A stretch of 64,000 bases of DNA from Hydrangea macrophylla (lineage: Eukaryota > Streptophyta > Magnoliopsida > Cornales > Hydrangeaceae): NCBI GenBank assembly GCA_033977485.1, contig CM066988.1, positions 32,174,001-32,238,000 of the forward strand, written 5' to 3'. Numbering within the stretch: position 1 is the stretch's first letter; each line of letters starts with the position of its first letter. The position numbers and the translations under genes are program-made. The notes under the pieces are model-generated. The model did no database searches. It was not told where the DNA came from and saw nothing but the letters and a program-made list of their open reading frames with translations. Shown here piece after piece: positions 41,830 to 54,175 of this stretch.

Positions 41830-44800
41830 TGTAGACACCCCATTTTGTCGGCTATCAGATTTAGGAGACCCATAGCTTGGTGGTTCACAATGATCGTAAA
41901 AGACTCAAAAGGACTCTCGGAAGTCAGCTCTATCTCTCAGAATGCTTAGAATGACCAAAATGCCCCTGAAAGCCCGAAAACTCCCAAATTTGGTCCCAAA
42001 GTTCTGAAAACATGCTACGTCGTAAGGAAAGCGATAAAATGAGTTTCTAAGAGAAATCAGATGAAATCGTCAGCTCCCAGAGACCCCCGGAAGTCCCGGA
42101 AGTTCCCGGAAAGTCCCCGTTGACCGGTTTGACCAAGATTTGACTAGGTTTGACCAAGTTTGACCAAGTTTGACCAAAATCGTCCGAATTCACCAGAATT
42201 ATTAAAACAAGTTTCAAAAGAAAATCGAGCGAAAACATCAGCTCCCGGGAACTCCTGGAGGTTTCTAGAACTTCCCGGGAATCCCAGGTTTGACCAGTTT
42301 GACCAGAATTTGACTTTGGAACCGGGGTGCCGAAACAATTTTCAAATATTTTTCATGGATACTAGAGGTCAACGGCTTTGCGACGGTATATTGCACATAA
42401 TTTTCGGATTTAAAACGAGTTTATTATGAATTTCCAAAGGCGAAAAAGGCGATCAAATCGGCTTTTATCGCGAATACCGTAAAACTTTTCAAAGTGACCT
42501 ATCCTCAAACTATTTTTTATGTAGAGTAGACTCCGTTACCTTTCCAACGGTATATCACAACCTCAATTTGGAGTTCGTATGCATTTTCTGTGAATTTCGG
42601 ACGAAATAGGGCCTTTTCGCGAATACCGGAACCTCTGGGGGGCCTAAACGTAATTTTCTGGGCTCCAGAGGAGCACTGCCGCCGCGGCACTGGCCCAGTG
42701 CCGCCGCGGCACTCAATCCTCGCAGAGTCCATTTTTGTAATTTTTTTGGGGGTCCAATTTGATTAATTGAAAGCCAAAACGACATAGTTTTATGTTCACA
42801 GTTGTTTGGGACCAATGGGAGTACTTCTAAAACCCCAAAACCACCCCAAATTGGCCTATTTAAACCCCCCATTGCTCTTCATTTTAGGGGGGCCAAGTGC
42901 AAAGCTTGAAAAGTTGTAGAGAAGAAGAGAGATAGAGATAGGTTTAGAAGAGAGAAAGGGAGCTTCTCCCATGGATTTTCCATAAGAAAGTGAGTTTTAT
43001 CCTTGTTTACTTCCATTATCCTTCTATATACTTCACATCCCAAACACCCCCAATCACCATTCTTGAGCATTCTTGAGTTAGGAAGCTACTTCCATGTCCA
43101 AATGTCAAAATCTATGAGTGAAACACCAAGCTACAAGTCCAAAATCACATTGATTATCATCTATTGATTGCTATTTACTTGCTTTGATTATATATATGTT
43201 CATCTCTTCTTATCTCATTTCTTTTTTATTTTCTTTATTTACTTACTAGTTCATCATCATCTAAGTGATGACATGAAGTTTGGGGTGAGTGAATCCTTAT
43301 GGATAGTAGCTCTTGACCTCAAAAACATGTTTGATAGATGATGATCATAACCTCAATACTTCCAAGATGTGCTTGAAATGTATTGAAGTTATGTCCAAAA
43401 TAAAATAAATCTCTCCAACAATCTTGGAGATTCTTAATGATGAGTTTGATGTTGGTATTCTAAGTGGTCATAATCCTTATTGAGTGTTGAAAATATGTTT
43501 TCAAAACATCTATTTCAAAACCCCTCTCAATCCCTCTCATTTGGTTTCAAGAAATAAAACTTTGTTTTCCTCAATATCTCCAAAACAATGACCCAAAACA
43601 GTGAGCTGTTCAGATTCAAAGATTTGTTTTGAATTAAATACTCAAGTTATGATGATGAAACCACTTGGAAAACCTTCCCAATACATCATAGTTTGTCCCT
43701 AATGTTTCCCATCAATTATAGAAATGTGAAAGTATTTGTTTTGGATGTGAGAAGTTCATATTCATAATCTGCCTCTGTTCTCACAGAATGTTCACCCAAC
43801 TTCTTGCACTTATTATGGGCATTTTCATTACTGTACATATATCTTTTCTATTTTTTTTATAAAACTTGGGTGTCTTAGGAAACTTTTGGTATATAATGGG
43901 TCATCATAAACCTTTTCTTTGATTTATGAAAAATCATACAAAATCAGTCAACAGTGCAGCTTTTGTTTCTGAGTCATGTGTACATTCTGCTTTTTTTCTT
44001 TTAATCTGTGATAGCTATTGATGTTTGGCTTTTTGGGTTATTTTCTAGACACAATAAGAATGATCTCAGATTTTTCTCACATTTTTCTAGGCACGTTTGA
44101 CCTCCCATTATAATGTTGCAAAGTAATACATGCAGTCTGTCCACTATTCACAGCAAGCACATTTCAACTTTTATTCTTTGATTTGATGCTCATATGCATT
44201 CCAAATTAGCTCATATCTTAGGAAGTAGTTCATAATACATTTGTATATATCCCATGTTGATTTAATCCATTCATTCATGCACATTTTAGACTTCTAAGTC
44301 ATTCTAGAAATCCATGTACACAAAACACACTACAACCTTTGCACATTTTAGATACATACATTGCATCCATGCAAAGATTTGGGGGTTTTTTTGTAACTCT
44401 TAAATCTAAGAAGATTATAAGGAATGAACTTGATCACACGTTCATGCTTCTCCTCGATCTAATCATCCGTTTCTCATCCGTCCCGGGGATTGAGAGGTCT
44501 TCTTTTCTCAAAAGAATAACATGCATCATTCAAGTTTGCTAAGCATATTTTGATTTCTTTGATTATTTGTTTCAAGAACAATTCATGTCCCCTTTTAGAT
44601 AAGGAAATCTTGATTATTTGATACATGATTAGATGATTTTTCCTAGGTTTATTTGTGTGATCTTTCACTTCACATTGTATGATATTTGGCTTAGATCTTA
44701 TGAATGATATCTTATCTTTAGATCTTCCATTTCAAATTTTCTTATGTAATGTAATATACTATCATAGTATTATTTGTCGAACCAAACATAGTATAAGATG

Positions 44801-45095
44801 ATTATTTGGATGCTAATTGAGGCCCGTCGAAAGACGGGGCGAGTTGAGGGTGTTTTAGTCGTGACAAAGGCTCCTTCCTCTCTCGTACCAAAACCCCGAA
44901 CCAAGTTCTTTGGTTATGAAGGGCCGGTGCCCTTATCCGTTTGGGTGAGTCAAAATTAGGTTTCTTGGTTCCTTAAAGACCAAGTGGCGACTCTGTATCT
45001 GTTTCCAACAGACCTATTTTCTTTCTCTGATTCAAATCAATTTCAAAACAAATCTCAAACAAGAGAGAGAAGTGGTCCGAAGCCCGGTATCCACA
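41830..45095 (+). repeat. Element B 3' LTR (3266 bp)
   Basis: Same as the 5' LTR at an offset of 10030 then 10020. The one difference I see is a single TTTGACCAAG unit fewer at about 42155. Sub-features repeat at +10020: GC dyads 42671-42714, TATA 42856-42866, hairpin 44823-44838, primer-site-like 44985-44995. Confidence 0.95.
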
Positions 45096-45100
45096 GCAGG
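45096..45100. other. Target-site duplication of element B (right), GCAGG
   Basis: Matches 31795-31799. Confidence 0.95.
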
Positions 45101-45563
45101 GGATTCATATTCATATGCACTCATAATGTATAAAATCTCATGAATATTTCCAACTACTTTTATTACAAAAATCTTGTTTAAAAATGCATCAAGAGGATCA
45201 AAATGGGGGAATAGTTGGGCTCGAGGACCCAACGGGGCATCAAAATAAGCAAAAATAAGCAAATCTAGCAAAATTGGGCTAAAGGCCATAGTGGCCTTCT
45301 CTGAAGGCCGCGCGGCCCTGGGGGAATGCTATTATGGCCTTCGACCCTTTATATGTATTTTGACTTCTCATTTGCCTTCATTTCAAATTTTAGGACTTTT
45401 CTCTCTAAGAGTGCTCTCTTGCCTCCATTTCTTCTCTCTAAAATCTTGAGTTTAAGTCACTTTCATTTTCAAAACTCTCATTTAGCATTTAGAAATCACT
45501 CATTCCTTACTCAAATTCTATAAAACAAAATCAAAATCAAAAGCTTGCACATTAAATTCCACC
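45101..45563 (+). promoter_or_regulatory. Upstream region of element D antisense PMD gene
   Basis: A GC-rich dyad cluster at 45284-45345 (GGCCATAGTGGCCTT, GGCCGCGCGGCC, CTATTATGGCCTTC) is followed by CTTTATATG (45347-45355), a TATA candidate, and a CT-rich stretch. The start codon is about 210 bp downstream in good context (CCACCATGT). Confidence 0.5.
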
Positions 45564-47574
45564 ATGTCATCCTCAAGCTCTTCTTTTCATAGTGAGGATG
45601 AACGTACACTTCCTCTCAAAACTTGGGAGGCAAAACGTTTCTATCGACCTTCTTCTAACAATTTTCCTCCTAAATTACTCCTTAGAAATCTGGATTATCA
45701 TCTCTCATTCTATGCTAGGAAAGGAGGGGTAAGCTAATAACTTCCTTTTAACAACTTCAACTTCAACTTCCATCTTCCTTTCTTCTTTTTCAATGCAAAT
45801 GCTATGCTATATGAATCTAATGCATGCTTATGAATGATTGCATGCTCCAGTTATGATCTATATCATGTTTTATTTAAAAAAAATGGGGCGAAATTCAATT
45901 CCTACCATGCTTATTTCAAAGTGATCTAATAATGTGCACATCAAGTGTTTGTAAAAATGCTTAACTCACTATTTTCACTCCTTTTCATCATTCTAGGACT
46001 CGAAAAAGTCACTCAAGGGCCACGGAGGCCTTGCCTATAAATACGGATGGTACAAAAAGCTTTCCCCGGCCGTGAAGACCAATGTTGAAAATGTCAAATT
46101 CGGGGAATTTGTGAAATTGCTGGTCTGGGAAACCAACGATAGAGCTCAACTTCTTTGCTTGGTAGAGAAATGATGGTATTCCACCAACACATTCCACTTT
46201 CCATTTGGGGAGATGACCATGACTCTGAAAGATTTCAGTGCAATCACAAGTCTCCGAGTTGGAGGAGAGGCCCTCATTGTCAATCCCAATATCACGCAAG
46301 AGTGGGTTATTGAGCTTCTAGGACTATCCAACAAAAATAGTGAGTAAAGCTATTGCACATATGTGGTTCTGTGAGGCATTCAAACGACATAATCGATTTT
46401 CAATAGGCCAACTCACATGGGTTTCTTGATGTATGTTATTGGATGCTTTCTTCTTAGTATTCGGGGTGACCAAATTCATCTTTCCATCCTTAAATGCCTA
46501 TCCAAAATATCAGAGATCTGAAAATGGGATTGGGGTGGTGCCGGCCTAGCTATTCTTTATTCTCAAATGGGGGAGATTTCTAGGACGGATTCCTCATCGA
46601 TAGGCAGATTCTGGCGGGCTTGGGAGGTAACAACTTCATTTATTATTTTTCTTGTAAGTTTTACTTCTATAATTCCTTCTTTCTAATGGTCCTCTTTTCT
46701 TGTTTTATTTCTTTCCTTCTTATAAGATTTCGAGCTATGAGTACTTTGGGATGCTAGCCCCTACACCTATAAATTCATATGTAACCACCTTCGCACGTGG
46801 ATTGAAATGGAAAAAAGAGAATGTGGGAGCAAAGATCTGGGCTCATAACTTTAGTAAATGCAGGGATTTCCTTTCAAACCTCACGACAGATGCAGTTAAT
46901 TGGGGTCCTTGGGCTAGATTTGATCTTTCTATTATGGCACTCCATAGGACACCGATTTATCTATCCCAGAACTGGTTTCTAGTCTCTAGACCCTATACTT
47001 CTATGTGGTATTTGGGAGAGCAAGTCATACGATAGACTAATCTTCGAGATCACTTTGTTGTTCCGGGCTATCCTCTTGCTACCATGTTGACATTAAATGA
47101 CCTTAGAGGGAACGCTTTATCGGAGCCACGCTGGGACTCTTACAGTGGATTGGTTGCAATTGAGAGAGGATTATAATAGGTTTAGGATTTCGTTCTTGAT
47201 GCCAAACTTCCCTCTAATGGGAACTCTTGAGGTAAATCCTACATAGACTTCTTTTTTCCTTTTTTCTTTCCTTTTTTTTGCTTGTTTGTTTTCTCTCCTT
47301 TACTGACTTATTCCTGATAGGGTGACCCTTCCACGGGCTGTGCTGGGAGTTCAAGCACTTATTTTCACAGGAGTGCATCCGACGTTCATGATGATATTCC
47401 TCCTAAATCTTCTTATCCTCATCTTTCTATAGTTGATTGGACTGTACCTTCCCTGGATGAGAATGATGGCGAGATTCTTATTCATATTCTTGAGTCAGTT
47501 CCTCAAGACTTTCAATCTCTTCCTCCTAACATGAATATGGTGTCTAGGCAATATATTGAGGAACACAGGTGACT

Positions 47575-47579
47575 AGTGG
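47575..47579. other. Target-site duplication of element C (left), AGTGG
   Basis: AGTGG here and at 57191-57195. Confidence 0.95.
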
Positions 47580-48254
47580 TGTAACAACCTGCATTTTTAT
47601 TTAATTGTAATTGGGCATTTCCATATTTAATCTGTATTTCTGGTCTTATGTAATTGCTATTTCCATGCGTTAAACTTTAATCCTTGTTTTAATTGCTATT
47701 AAAATTCTTTTGGGGCCAAACTATAATTTTATAAATTTAGTAACGCCTGTGTTGGATTTCAAGTCTGTATTTCAAAATGGTGGAAATAATTTCTTTTGAC
47801 TCAATCAGTATTTTTATAAAACCAGAAAACCATTTCTTACGTTAAAATGAATTTTTTTGTATTTTCATGGTGACCACCGTGCCCTGCAAATACCAGTTTC
47901 TGTTCAAAACTGTCCATGCCGTATTGAACTTCCACAGATGTTGGAAGTAATGTAAAGCAAGATTTGATATATGATTTATTGCCATTTATGGCAAATAATC
48001 ATTGACTTAGGCCTTGTTTAGCAATGCGTTATGTGAGTGTGTTAACTTAAGACCATAAGCTTAAATTCACAAACACATACAAGTTGATCCCTATACTCCT
48101 ACTTGGCTCTTGGATGATCTGTAGAGCTATGAGATTATTCATCAGTGTATATACGTATGTATATCTGTGTATAAAAGTGTTTAGTTAATTGGAAAATAAA
48201 TCATTTTGTTGAGTATGAAAGGATGAACTTGGAGCCCAAGTTCCTCAAGTGATC

Positions 48255-48268
48255 CTCTATATATATGC
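48255..48268 (+). promoter_or_regulatory. TATA box of element C 5' LTR
   Basis: CTCTATATATATGC, followed about 30 bp later by CACTTCTTCATTCAC, a plausible start region. Confidence 0.6.
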
Positions 48269-49499
48269 TCTTATACACTTCTTCATTCACATAGCTCACA
48301 GTTTGCACACATTCTGCACAATACAAACACAGAGAGAAGAGTGAGAGTTTTGAGAGTTTGCTTACAGAATTTTTAGAGAGAGAAGTTACACAAACTCCAT
48401 AGCCAAAGCTTGGAGTTCTCTTGTTCTTGTATTCTTTCTCAACAAACATACTTCAATCAATCTCAGTGAGTATTTCAAACTCACTCCAAATGTAATTCGT
48501 GCCCAATTGCTATTTTGTATATATGTATATGTTGATTCACCATTGTTGATTTTCATGAAAGCTTGAAACTTGAAAAAGAGTGATTGTACAAACTTAATCA
48601 AAATGGGTTTTTAGAGATGATTTAGAGAGATTATAGTTCCTAGAAGCTACAGTTCAAGTATTAAAGTCTAATTTATTCATATGAAAAAGTACATAAGAAA
48701 TTAAGTTTTATCAACTTTTAGTTTTTCATAAAGGTAGTGATCTACGTTTGGATTCATGTTAAATTGATCGTAGATTCATAATCCTCGTCGAAAAATGAAG
48801 AAATCCATATATTACATGCCATATTTTAATCCGGATTGCAAAATGGGTGAAAGTGGGTATTAAAAACTGAAATAGGAGATTTCTGACGAAGAAGATGAAA
48901 CTACTGCCTGAACTCGCACTCACGATCGCGCAAGAGAGGTTCGCACAGGCCCCCTCGCATGAGCGACCCGTGCGTGCGAGCTGTGTGTTCTGGCAGAAAG
49001 AAAAGATTTAAAAAAAAAATACAAAAAATGGGCACATCGTGCAAGCTGCCCGCGCGGGCAACCCGCGCGAGCGAGGTGGCTGGTTTCAGGCAGACAAAAA
49101 AGTTTTAAAAGGAAAAGGAAAATAAGCCAAATCGCACGAGCGACTTTTAACAGTTTCTAGTTTTTGCTTATTTCGTGTTAAGGAACTGTTTGGGTGATGC
49201 AGTATGAACTTTAAGGCTCTGTTTGTGAAAAATGTTTAAAACAGATTACGTTTTGAATATGATTGGTCATTAAGGAAGGATTATGAATTCAATTCTTTTC
49301 AAGCATACATTGTTGTTATTCCTAGCACTTTATATGTTCTATGGATAGTTACATGACATTCATATAGAGTCAGTTGGGCATGTATGGGAGTAGTAGTCAG
49401 TACGAAAAAGTGTAATAATTAGTGTGGTACAGAGTGTGTTGTGTAGATTGTCTTGTGGTTTGAGATTGCGGCAAGAGTATCTTATAATGCGACGATGGC

Positions 49500-49760
49500 A
49501 AAATTAGACACTCCCTGGCGCCTATGGTAGCGCTAAAGTGTGTGATGCCGAACTTGGACATTCCCTGGCACCCATGGTAGTGCTAAAGTGTGGCCTACGG
49601 ACATTGCTTGGTACCCGAGTCTGGATACTGCGTGAGGTTTCCTCCAGTATTTGCGAGGGGGATTAGGTACTAAAGTGTGAGGCATTGAACACTCCCTAGT
49701 ACCCCGGACCAAAGTGTGAGGCAAACTGGACATTCCCTGACACCCTTATGCTAGAGTGTG
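49500..49760. repeat. Degenerate CCCTGGYACCC repeats in element C 5' LTR
   Basis: Irregular repeats of ACATTCCCTGGCACCC plus GCTAAAGTGTG; the other LTR has them at 56270-56530. Confidence 0.6.
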
Positions 49761-50433
49761 GCTATCGGAGTATTACAAGGATACTGGTGTAAGAGAGTTG
49801 GGTGTTGTGTCTATCGAGAGAAACGAGTTGGTAAGTTGAGAATGGTTGTGTCAGTCTCATGCACGGTCACATGTTTCATGAACCAAAGATTTAAATGTTA
49901 TTCTTGTTATCTTACCAATTGAATTTACTTCCATGTTTCACCCATTAATTCATGGAACTGTAAAGTGAAGGAAAATGGTGATTAAGTATGTTTTACATTC
50001 AAAGTTATGTTTTTAATACTCACCAGCTTCAATAAGCTGACAGCGTTGATGCTCCCTGGACATTCATGTTCAGGTTTTTCAGGTTATAATATTGATGGGT
50101 CGTACGACTACGCAAATTGAGAAACACTGCTGGAAAGAGAATTTAAATTTATATAGTTTAAGTTTCTAAATTGTTCTATGATAAGTATTACTGTAATAGA
50201 TGTTAAGTTATTGTTTTGATTTAAGGTGGTCTGTGCCTTTAGAGACCCCGTGTTGTAATAACTATTAAGTTAGAAGAACATTGTAAGCCTTGATTGCTCT
50301 GCTCTGATTATTATGTTTCTGTTGTTGACGGTTAGGACAGAATTGATCCTTCAAACTGTCACAACCTACGGATCCATAAAGGAAATTAAATGCTTTCCCT
50401 ATTTATGCTACGTCGGGGCATGATAGGATTTAG

Positions 50434-50445
50434 TGGTATCAGAGC
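50434..50445 (+). other. Element C primer binding site
   Basis: TGGTATCAGAGC, nine bases after the LTR end; the classic initiator Met-tRNA site of plant Ty3/gypsy elements. Confidence 0.93.
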
Positions 50446-51052
50446 CAGGTTTAACTAGTTTCACCAGGCTCGGTTATTCACGCCACAGATTAGTGACATA
50501 GATTAGCTTTAAGTTTTTACTAATCTATACGATCAAGATTAAGTCATATCTGATTTACCCAATTTAGATTTGCCGAACCAGGTTCTAGATTTTAGTGGAT
50601 TAGCACCGATTGTTCATAGTTTAGAACTCATGATCCAGGTTAGTTACATCGTAGAGGCGATTGTGCATATTTTGTCACATCGACAACAATGTTAGCAGTC
50701 ACTAAATAACCTCGGGTACATTTATTTAGAATTTATCCAAGTTGGTTATGATATATGAATACCCTATAGGCAAATAGTAATCGAGTTCCTAAGATGTTGA
50801 GGTACGCCAAAACCCTCATAAATAGCTTAGACACTGATGAACTTCCTGAGTCAAATCTCAGAACAGTCAGCATAGCCCATGGCCTAGAGCTTGGAAAGAG
50901 AATAAGAATACGACCTCCTTGCTATTAGACAGTCCTAGTACGAATACGTGTTTTGTGTAATATGTATACTTGGATTTTGTTATATGCTTATGCTGTAATA
51001 TGAATATATTACATAGTGATATTAACCCGTTAGGCTGCGTGTAGGAGCATAG
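50446..51052 (+). other. Element C leader
   Basis: About 600 bp without recognised coding between primer site and the gag remnant. Confidence 0.5.
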
Positions 51053-51640
51053 ATGGCCGAGTCATCTCAGGCAATCGAGAACCAATCAAGCGGGCAATCC
51101 CAGCTATTATCCCCAGAAGTTGACCTCACTGGTTTGGTCGAGTCACTTATTCTGAGCTTTTGGGAGGTGGGTAATAGAATCATCATGGGTCAATTAGGAG
51201 ATCATCTATATGAGAGTTTCCTTGTGAAATCATCTGAGCTACAGTAAGGCAAGAGGAAGTTCCAAGAAATGGTGACTCCTGTTGAGAACAAGGGTACAAG
51301 CAAGCAAAGCGGCCTCTGTGCTAATTGCAACCTACTAGGTCATAGTTGGTATGCTTGCAATGAGACTCAATGGATGGAACACGACAGTTTGAGTCACCTC
51401 CGTAAGCAGAAGAAGAAATGGAAAACCAAACTTCAGGTCTGTTTTAACTACCAGATGCCCGGGCATTTTGCTAAAAGATGTGCTTTACCCAAGAGGGTGA
51501 CACAATGCTTTAACTACGGCACCCTGAGCCATATGGCTCGAGACTACAAGGCACCTAAGCGCATCGCTCATTAGAATATAGTCTGTTATAATTGTGGTGA
51601 ATCGGGTCACATCAGCAAGTTCTGCATTACTCCCAAGCAG
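51053..51640 (+). pseudogene. gag: Element C gag remnant with four zinc knuckles
   Basis: Opens MAESSQAIEN but lacks most of the capsid domain, so gag has a large internal deletion. Four CCHC-type knuckles follow at 51317-51358, 51440-51481, 51506-51547 and 51583-51624. The first and last are intact (CANC...H...C, CYNC...H...C). In the second and third the second Cys is Tyr (TAC), and the third also has Tyr for its last Cys. A TAG at 51572 and a frameshift separate the fourth. Non-functional. Confidence 0.85.
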
Positions 51641-51739
51641 GTGACTTATGGTCAAGAGGGACAGACTCGCGTGAATGGTGTTATTCCTGATACTGCTAGA
51701 TATAATGAGACTGGGTATAAAAAAGGAGATTATGGAGAA

Positions 51740-52110
51740 GCGCAGCCCAATCAGCAAGTAATGGAAGGTACTTTAACTCTGTTTAACTCCCATGTTAAAG
51801 TTTTATTTGATAAGGGTGCTGCACTTTCATTCATATCTGTTAATACTATTTGGAGATTGGGTATTCTGCCTCACTGTTTAGAGAAAACTCAGAAGGCTAC
51901 CTCCCCATTAGGAGCCATAGTCAGATTAGGACACGTGTGCAAGGATTGTCCCTTATGGCTAGGAGACCGTGAAATCCCTGCAAGGCTGATCGTCCTATAG
52001 ATGAAAGAGTTTGACATAATCCTAGGGATGGATTTGGCTCTCTCAGAACCAAGCGAAGCTGGATTATGTGAGGAAGAGAATTACATTCCCCGACAATGAG
52101 AAATAACCCT
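51740..52110 (+). pseudogene. Element C protease remnant
   Basis: VKVLFDKGAALSFIS matches the aspartic protease motif VLFDSGASHSFIS, but the residue after the catalytic Asp is Lys, not Ser/Thr. It continues to a TAG near 51998, then EFDIILGMDLA in the same frame, matching DVILGMDWL. Confidence 0.82.
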
Positions 52111-52130
52111 TTGATTTTCAATATAACCCT

Positions 52131-52618
52131 TTGGGAGATATGTTCCTCACAAGATGCTTAGCAAACATTGAAGTCGTCAGTATGGAGATAACATCGTCGT
52201 CTATACCTGTAGTCAAGGACTTCGAAGAAGTATTTCAAAACATTTCTGGTTTAGCACCCGAGAGAAGTATAGAGTTCTGTATTGAGATTATACCAGGTAC
52301 TATTTTGATCAGCAAGGTCCCCTACAGAATGGCCCCCACTGAACTATTGGAATTGAAGGAACAAGTTCAAGAGCTCGAGAACCTAGGTTTTATACATCCT
52401 AGTACATCGCCTTGGAGAGCATCGATGTTATTTGTGAAGAAGAAGGACGAAACACTTCGGTTGTGTATCGATTATAGAGAATTGAACCAAGTAACTATCA
52501 AGAATAAGTATCCCTTACCCCGGATCGATAACTTATTTGATCAACTACAAAGAGCTATGACATTTTCCAAGATAGACCTAAGGTCTGGATATCATCAGTT
52601 GAGGGTACAACATTGGAA
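52131..52618 (+). pseudogene. Element C reverse transcriptase, N-terminal half
   Basis: Contains [64 protein letters not shown] and [15 protein letters not shown]. It then breaks off before the MPFGL and YVDD motifs. The following bases encode [13 protein letters not shown] linker text from before integrase, so 1 kb or more has been deleted. Confidence 0.9.
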
Positions 52619-52624
52619 ACGTTG

Positions 52625-53690
52625 GCGGAGTTCGATGTACAGAGTGCTGAAGAAGGAGAAGGATAACTTTTCAGATGTCTTATCCTACAGCCTGTTCTTA
52701 TCGACCGCATTATTGGAGCTCAGAACGAAGATGAGAAGTTTCAAACATGGTTTGCGAAGATGTCATAGAAAGATCTGACAGAATGGAAGGTGGGAATCGA
52801 TGGAGGATATCGATGCAGAGACAGGTTATGTGTACCAGACTATGGGGATTTGAGAAATGATATTCTGGCAGAAGCACATAAGTTAAGATATACAATTCAC
52901 CCGGGAGGAACGAAGATGTACAAGGATTTAAAACGAAATTTCTGGTGGGAAGGTATGTAAAAGGATGTGGCCAAATTTGTATCCAAGTGTTTGACGTGTC
53001 AACAAGTCAAGGCCGAACATTAGAGACCGTCAGGACTGTTGCAACCGCTACCTATTCCTGGTTGGAAGTGGAAACACATCACGATGGATTTTGTAGTGGG
53101 ATTGCCTTGATCACAATAGAATCATGACGCCATTTGGGTAATCGTGAATTGACTAACTAAGTCGGCACATTTCATCGCTTATAGTATGATATACCCGGTA
53201 GAAAAGATGAGACGGATGTACATATAACAAGTTATGCGACTTCACGGTGCACCTGTGTCGATTGTGTCAAACCGTGACACGCATTTTACTTCTGGATTTT
53301 GGGAAAGTCTGCAAGAGGCTATGGGAACCTCGCTCACGATGAGTACTGCTTTTCATCCTCAGACAGATGGGTAAACTGAGCATGTTAATCAGATCATGGA
53401 GGATATGCTTAGGGCTTGTGTCATTGATTTTGAAGAATCTTGGGAGACGCACTTGCCTTTGATTGAATTTGCCTATAACAATAATTATCACTCGAGTATC
53501 GAGATGGCTCCATTTGAAGCATTGTACGGACGACCATGTCATTCTCCATTGTGTTGGGCAGAGGTGGGAGACACAGAATTGTTGGGACTAGATTTGGTTA
53601 GAGAAACCAATGAAAAGATTTCTTTGGTCAAGGAAAGGATGAGAACCGCTCAAAGCCAGTATAAGAATTATTCTAATCGACGCTGAAAAG
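52625..53690 (+). pseudogene. Element C integrase, zinc-binding and core domains
   Basis: The zinc domain reads HKLRYTIHPGGTKMYKDLK...CLTCQQVK (52875-53010). The core shows TMDFVVGLP with the first Asp (about 53085), [12 protein letters not shown] with the second (about 53270) and TEHVNQIMEDMLRACV with Glu (about 53380). Several stops (for example near 52960, 53023, 53118 and 53374) interrupt it. Normal DDE spacing is retained. Confidence 0.88.
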
Positions 53691-54103
53691 ATTTCGAGTT
53701 CAGTGTTGGAGATCGCGTACTTTTTAAGGTTTCACCGACCCGAGGAGTAGTACGCTTCAGTCTCAAGAAAGGGAAATTGGCTCCGCGTTTCTTCAGACTG
53801 TTCGAGATTTTGGAACGTGTCGGGAAAGTGGCATATCGACTGGCGCTACCACCGAAGATGTTTGGGGTTCACAATGTATTTCATGTGAGTATGCTGAGAA
53901 AGTACATACGAGGCCCCTCGCATGTGGTTAGTTATGACGATATTGAGACGAGGCATAACGTTTCTTACAAGGAGAGACCTGTGAAGATTCTCGATCAGAG
54001 TATCAAGAAGTTGAGGAACAAGGACAGTCCATTGGTAAAGGTTCAGTGGAATCACCATGACGAGAATGAAGCCTCATGGGAAGTCGAAGTTGATATGAGA
54101 TAG
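53691..54103 (+). pseudogene. Element C integrase C-terminus and chromodomain
   Basis: After a TGA, the GDRVLFKVSPTRGVVRFSLK motif, FEILERVGKVAYRLALP and NVFHVSMLRKYI form the integrase tail. Residues KILDQSIKKLRNKDSPLVKV and NEASWEVEVDMR form the divergent chromodomain found in Tekay/Del-type chromoviruses, thought to guide insertion to heterochromatin. Confidence 0.88.
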
Positions 54104-54157
54104 AAGTACCCAGAGTTGTTTCAGGGCTGCTTAGTCTTGATTTCGGGGGTAAAATCC

Positions 54158-54175
54158 TGTTTAAGGGAGGAAGGT
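54158..54175 (+). other. Element C polypurine tract
   Basis: TGTTTAAGGGAGGAAGGT directly before the 3' LTR. Confidence 0.8.

Larger units (their letters stand above)
31800..45095 (+). mobile_element. Element B: 13.3-kb non-autonomous Tat element with gag only
   Basis: Two 3.3-kb LTRs (31800-35075 and 41830-45095) are flanked by GCAGG. Inside are the same primer site and leader repeat as A, one intact gag ORF and then 4 kb without any pol domain. That 4 kb carries the TACGTAGGC boxes and hairpin arrays also found in A, but a 59-bp tandem repeat stands where A has its antisense genes. The LTRs appear identical except for one 10-bp unit, so insertion is very recent. Gag-only elements of this kind have been called TR-GAG; mobilisation would need pol from a relative such as an intact A-like element. 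Confidence 0.92.
47580..50424 (+). repeat. Element C 5' LTR (2845 bp)
   Basis: Starts TGTAACAACC and ends GGGGCATGATA. Contains TATA box CTATATATATGC (48257-48268), a CG-rich stretch near 48905-49140 with many CG-to-TG/CA changes compared with the other LTR, and degenerate repeats of GGACATTCCCTGGCACCC at 49500-49760. Confidence 0.92.
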
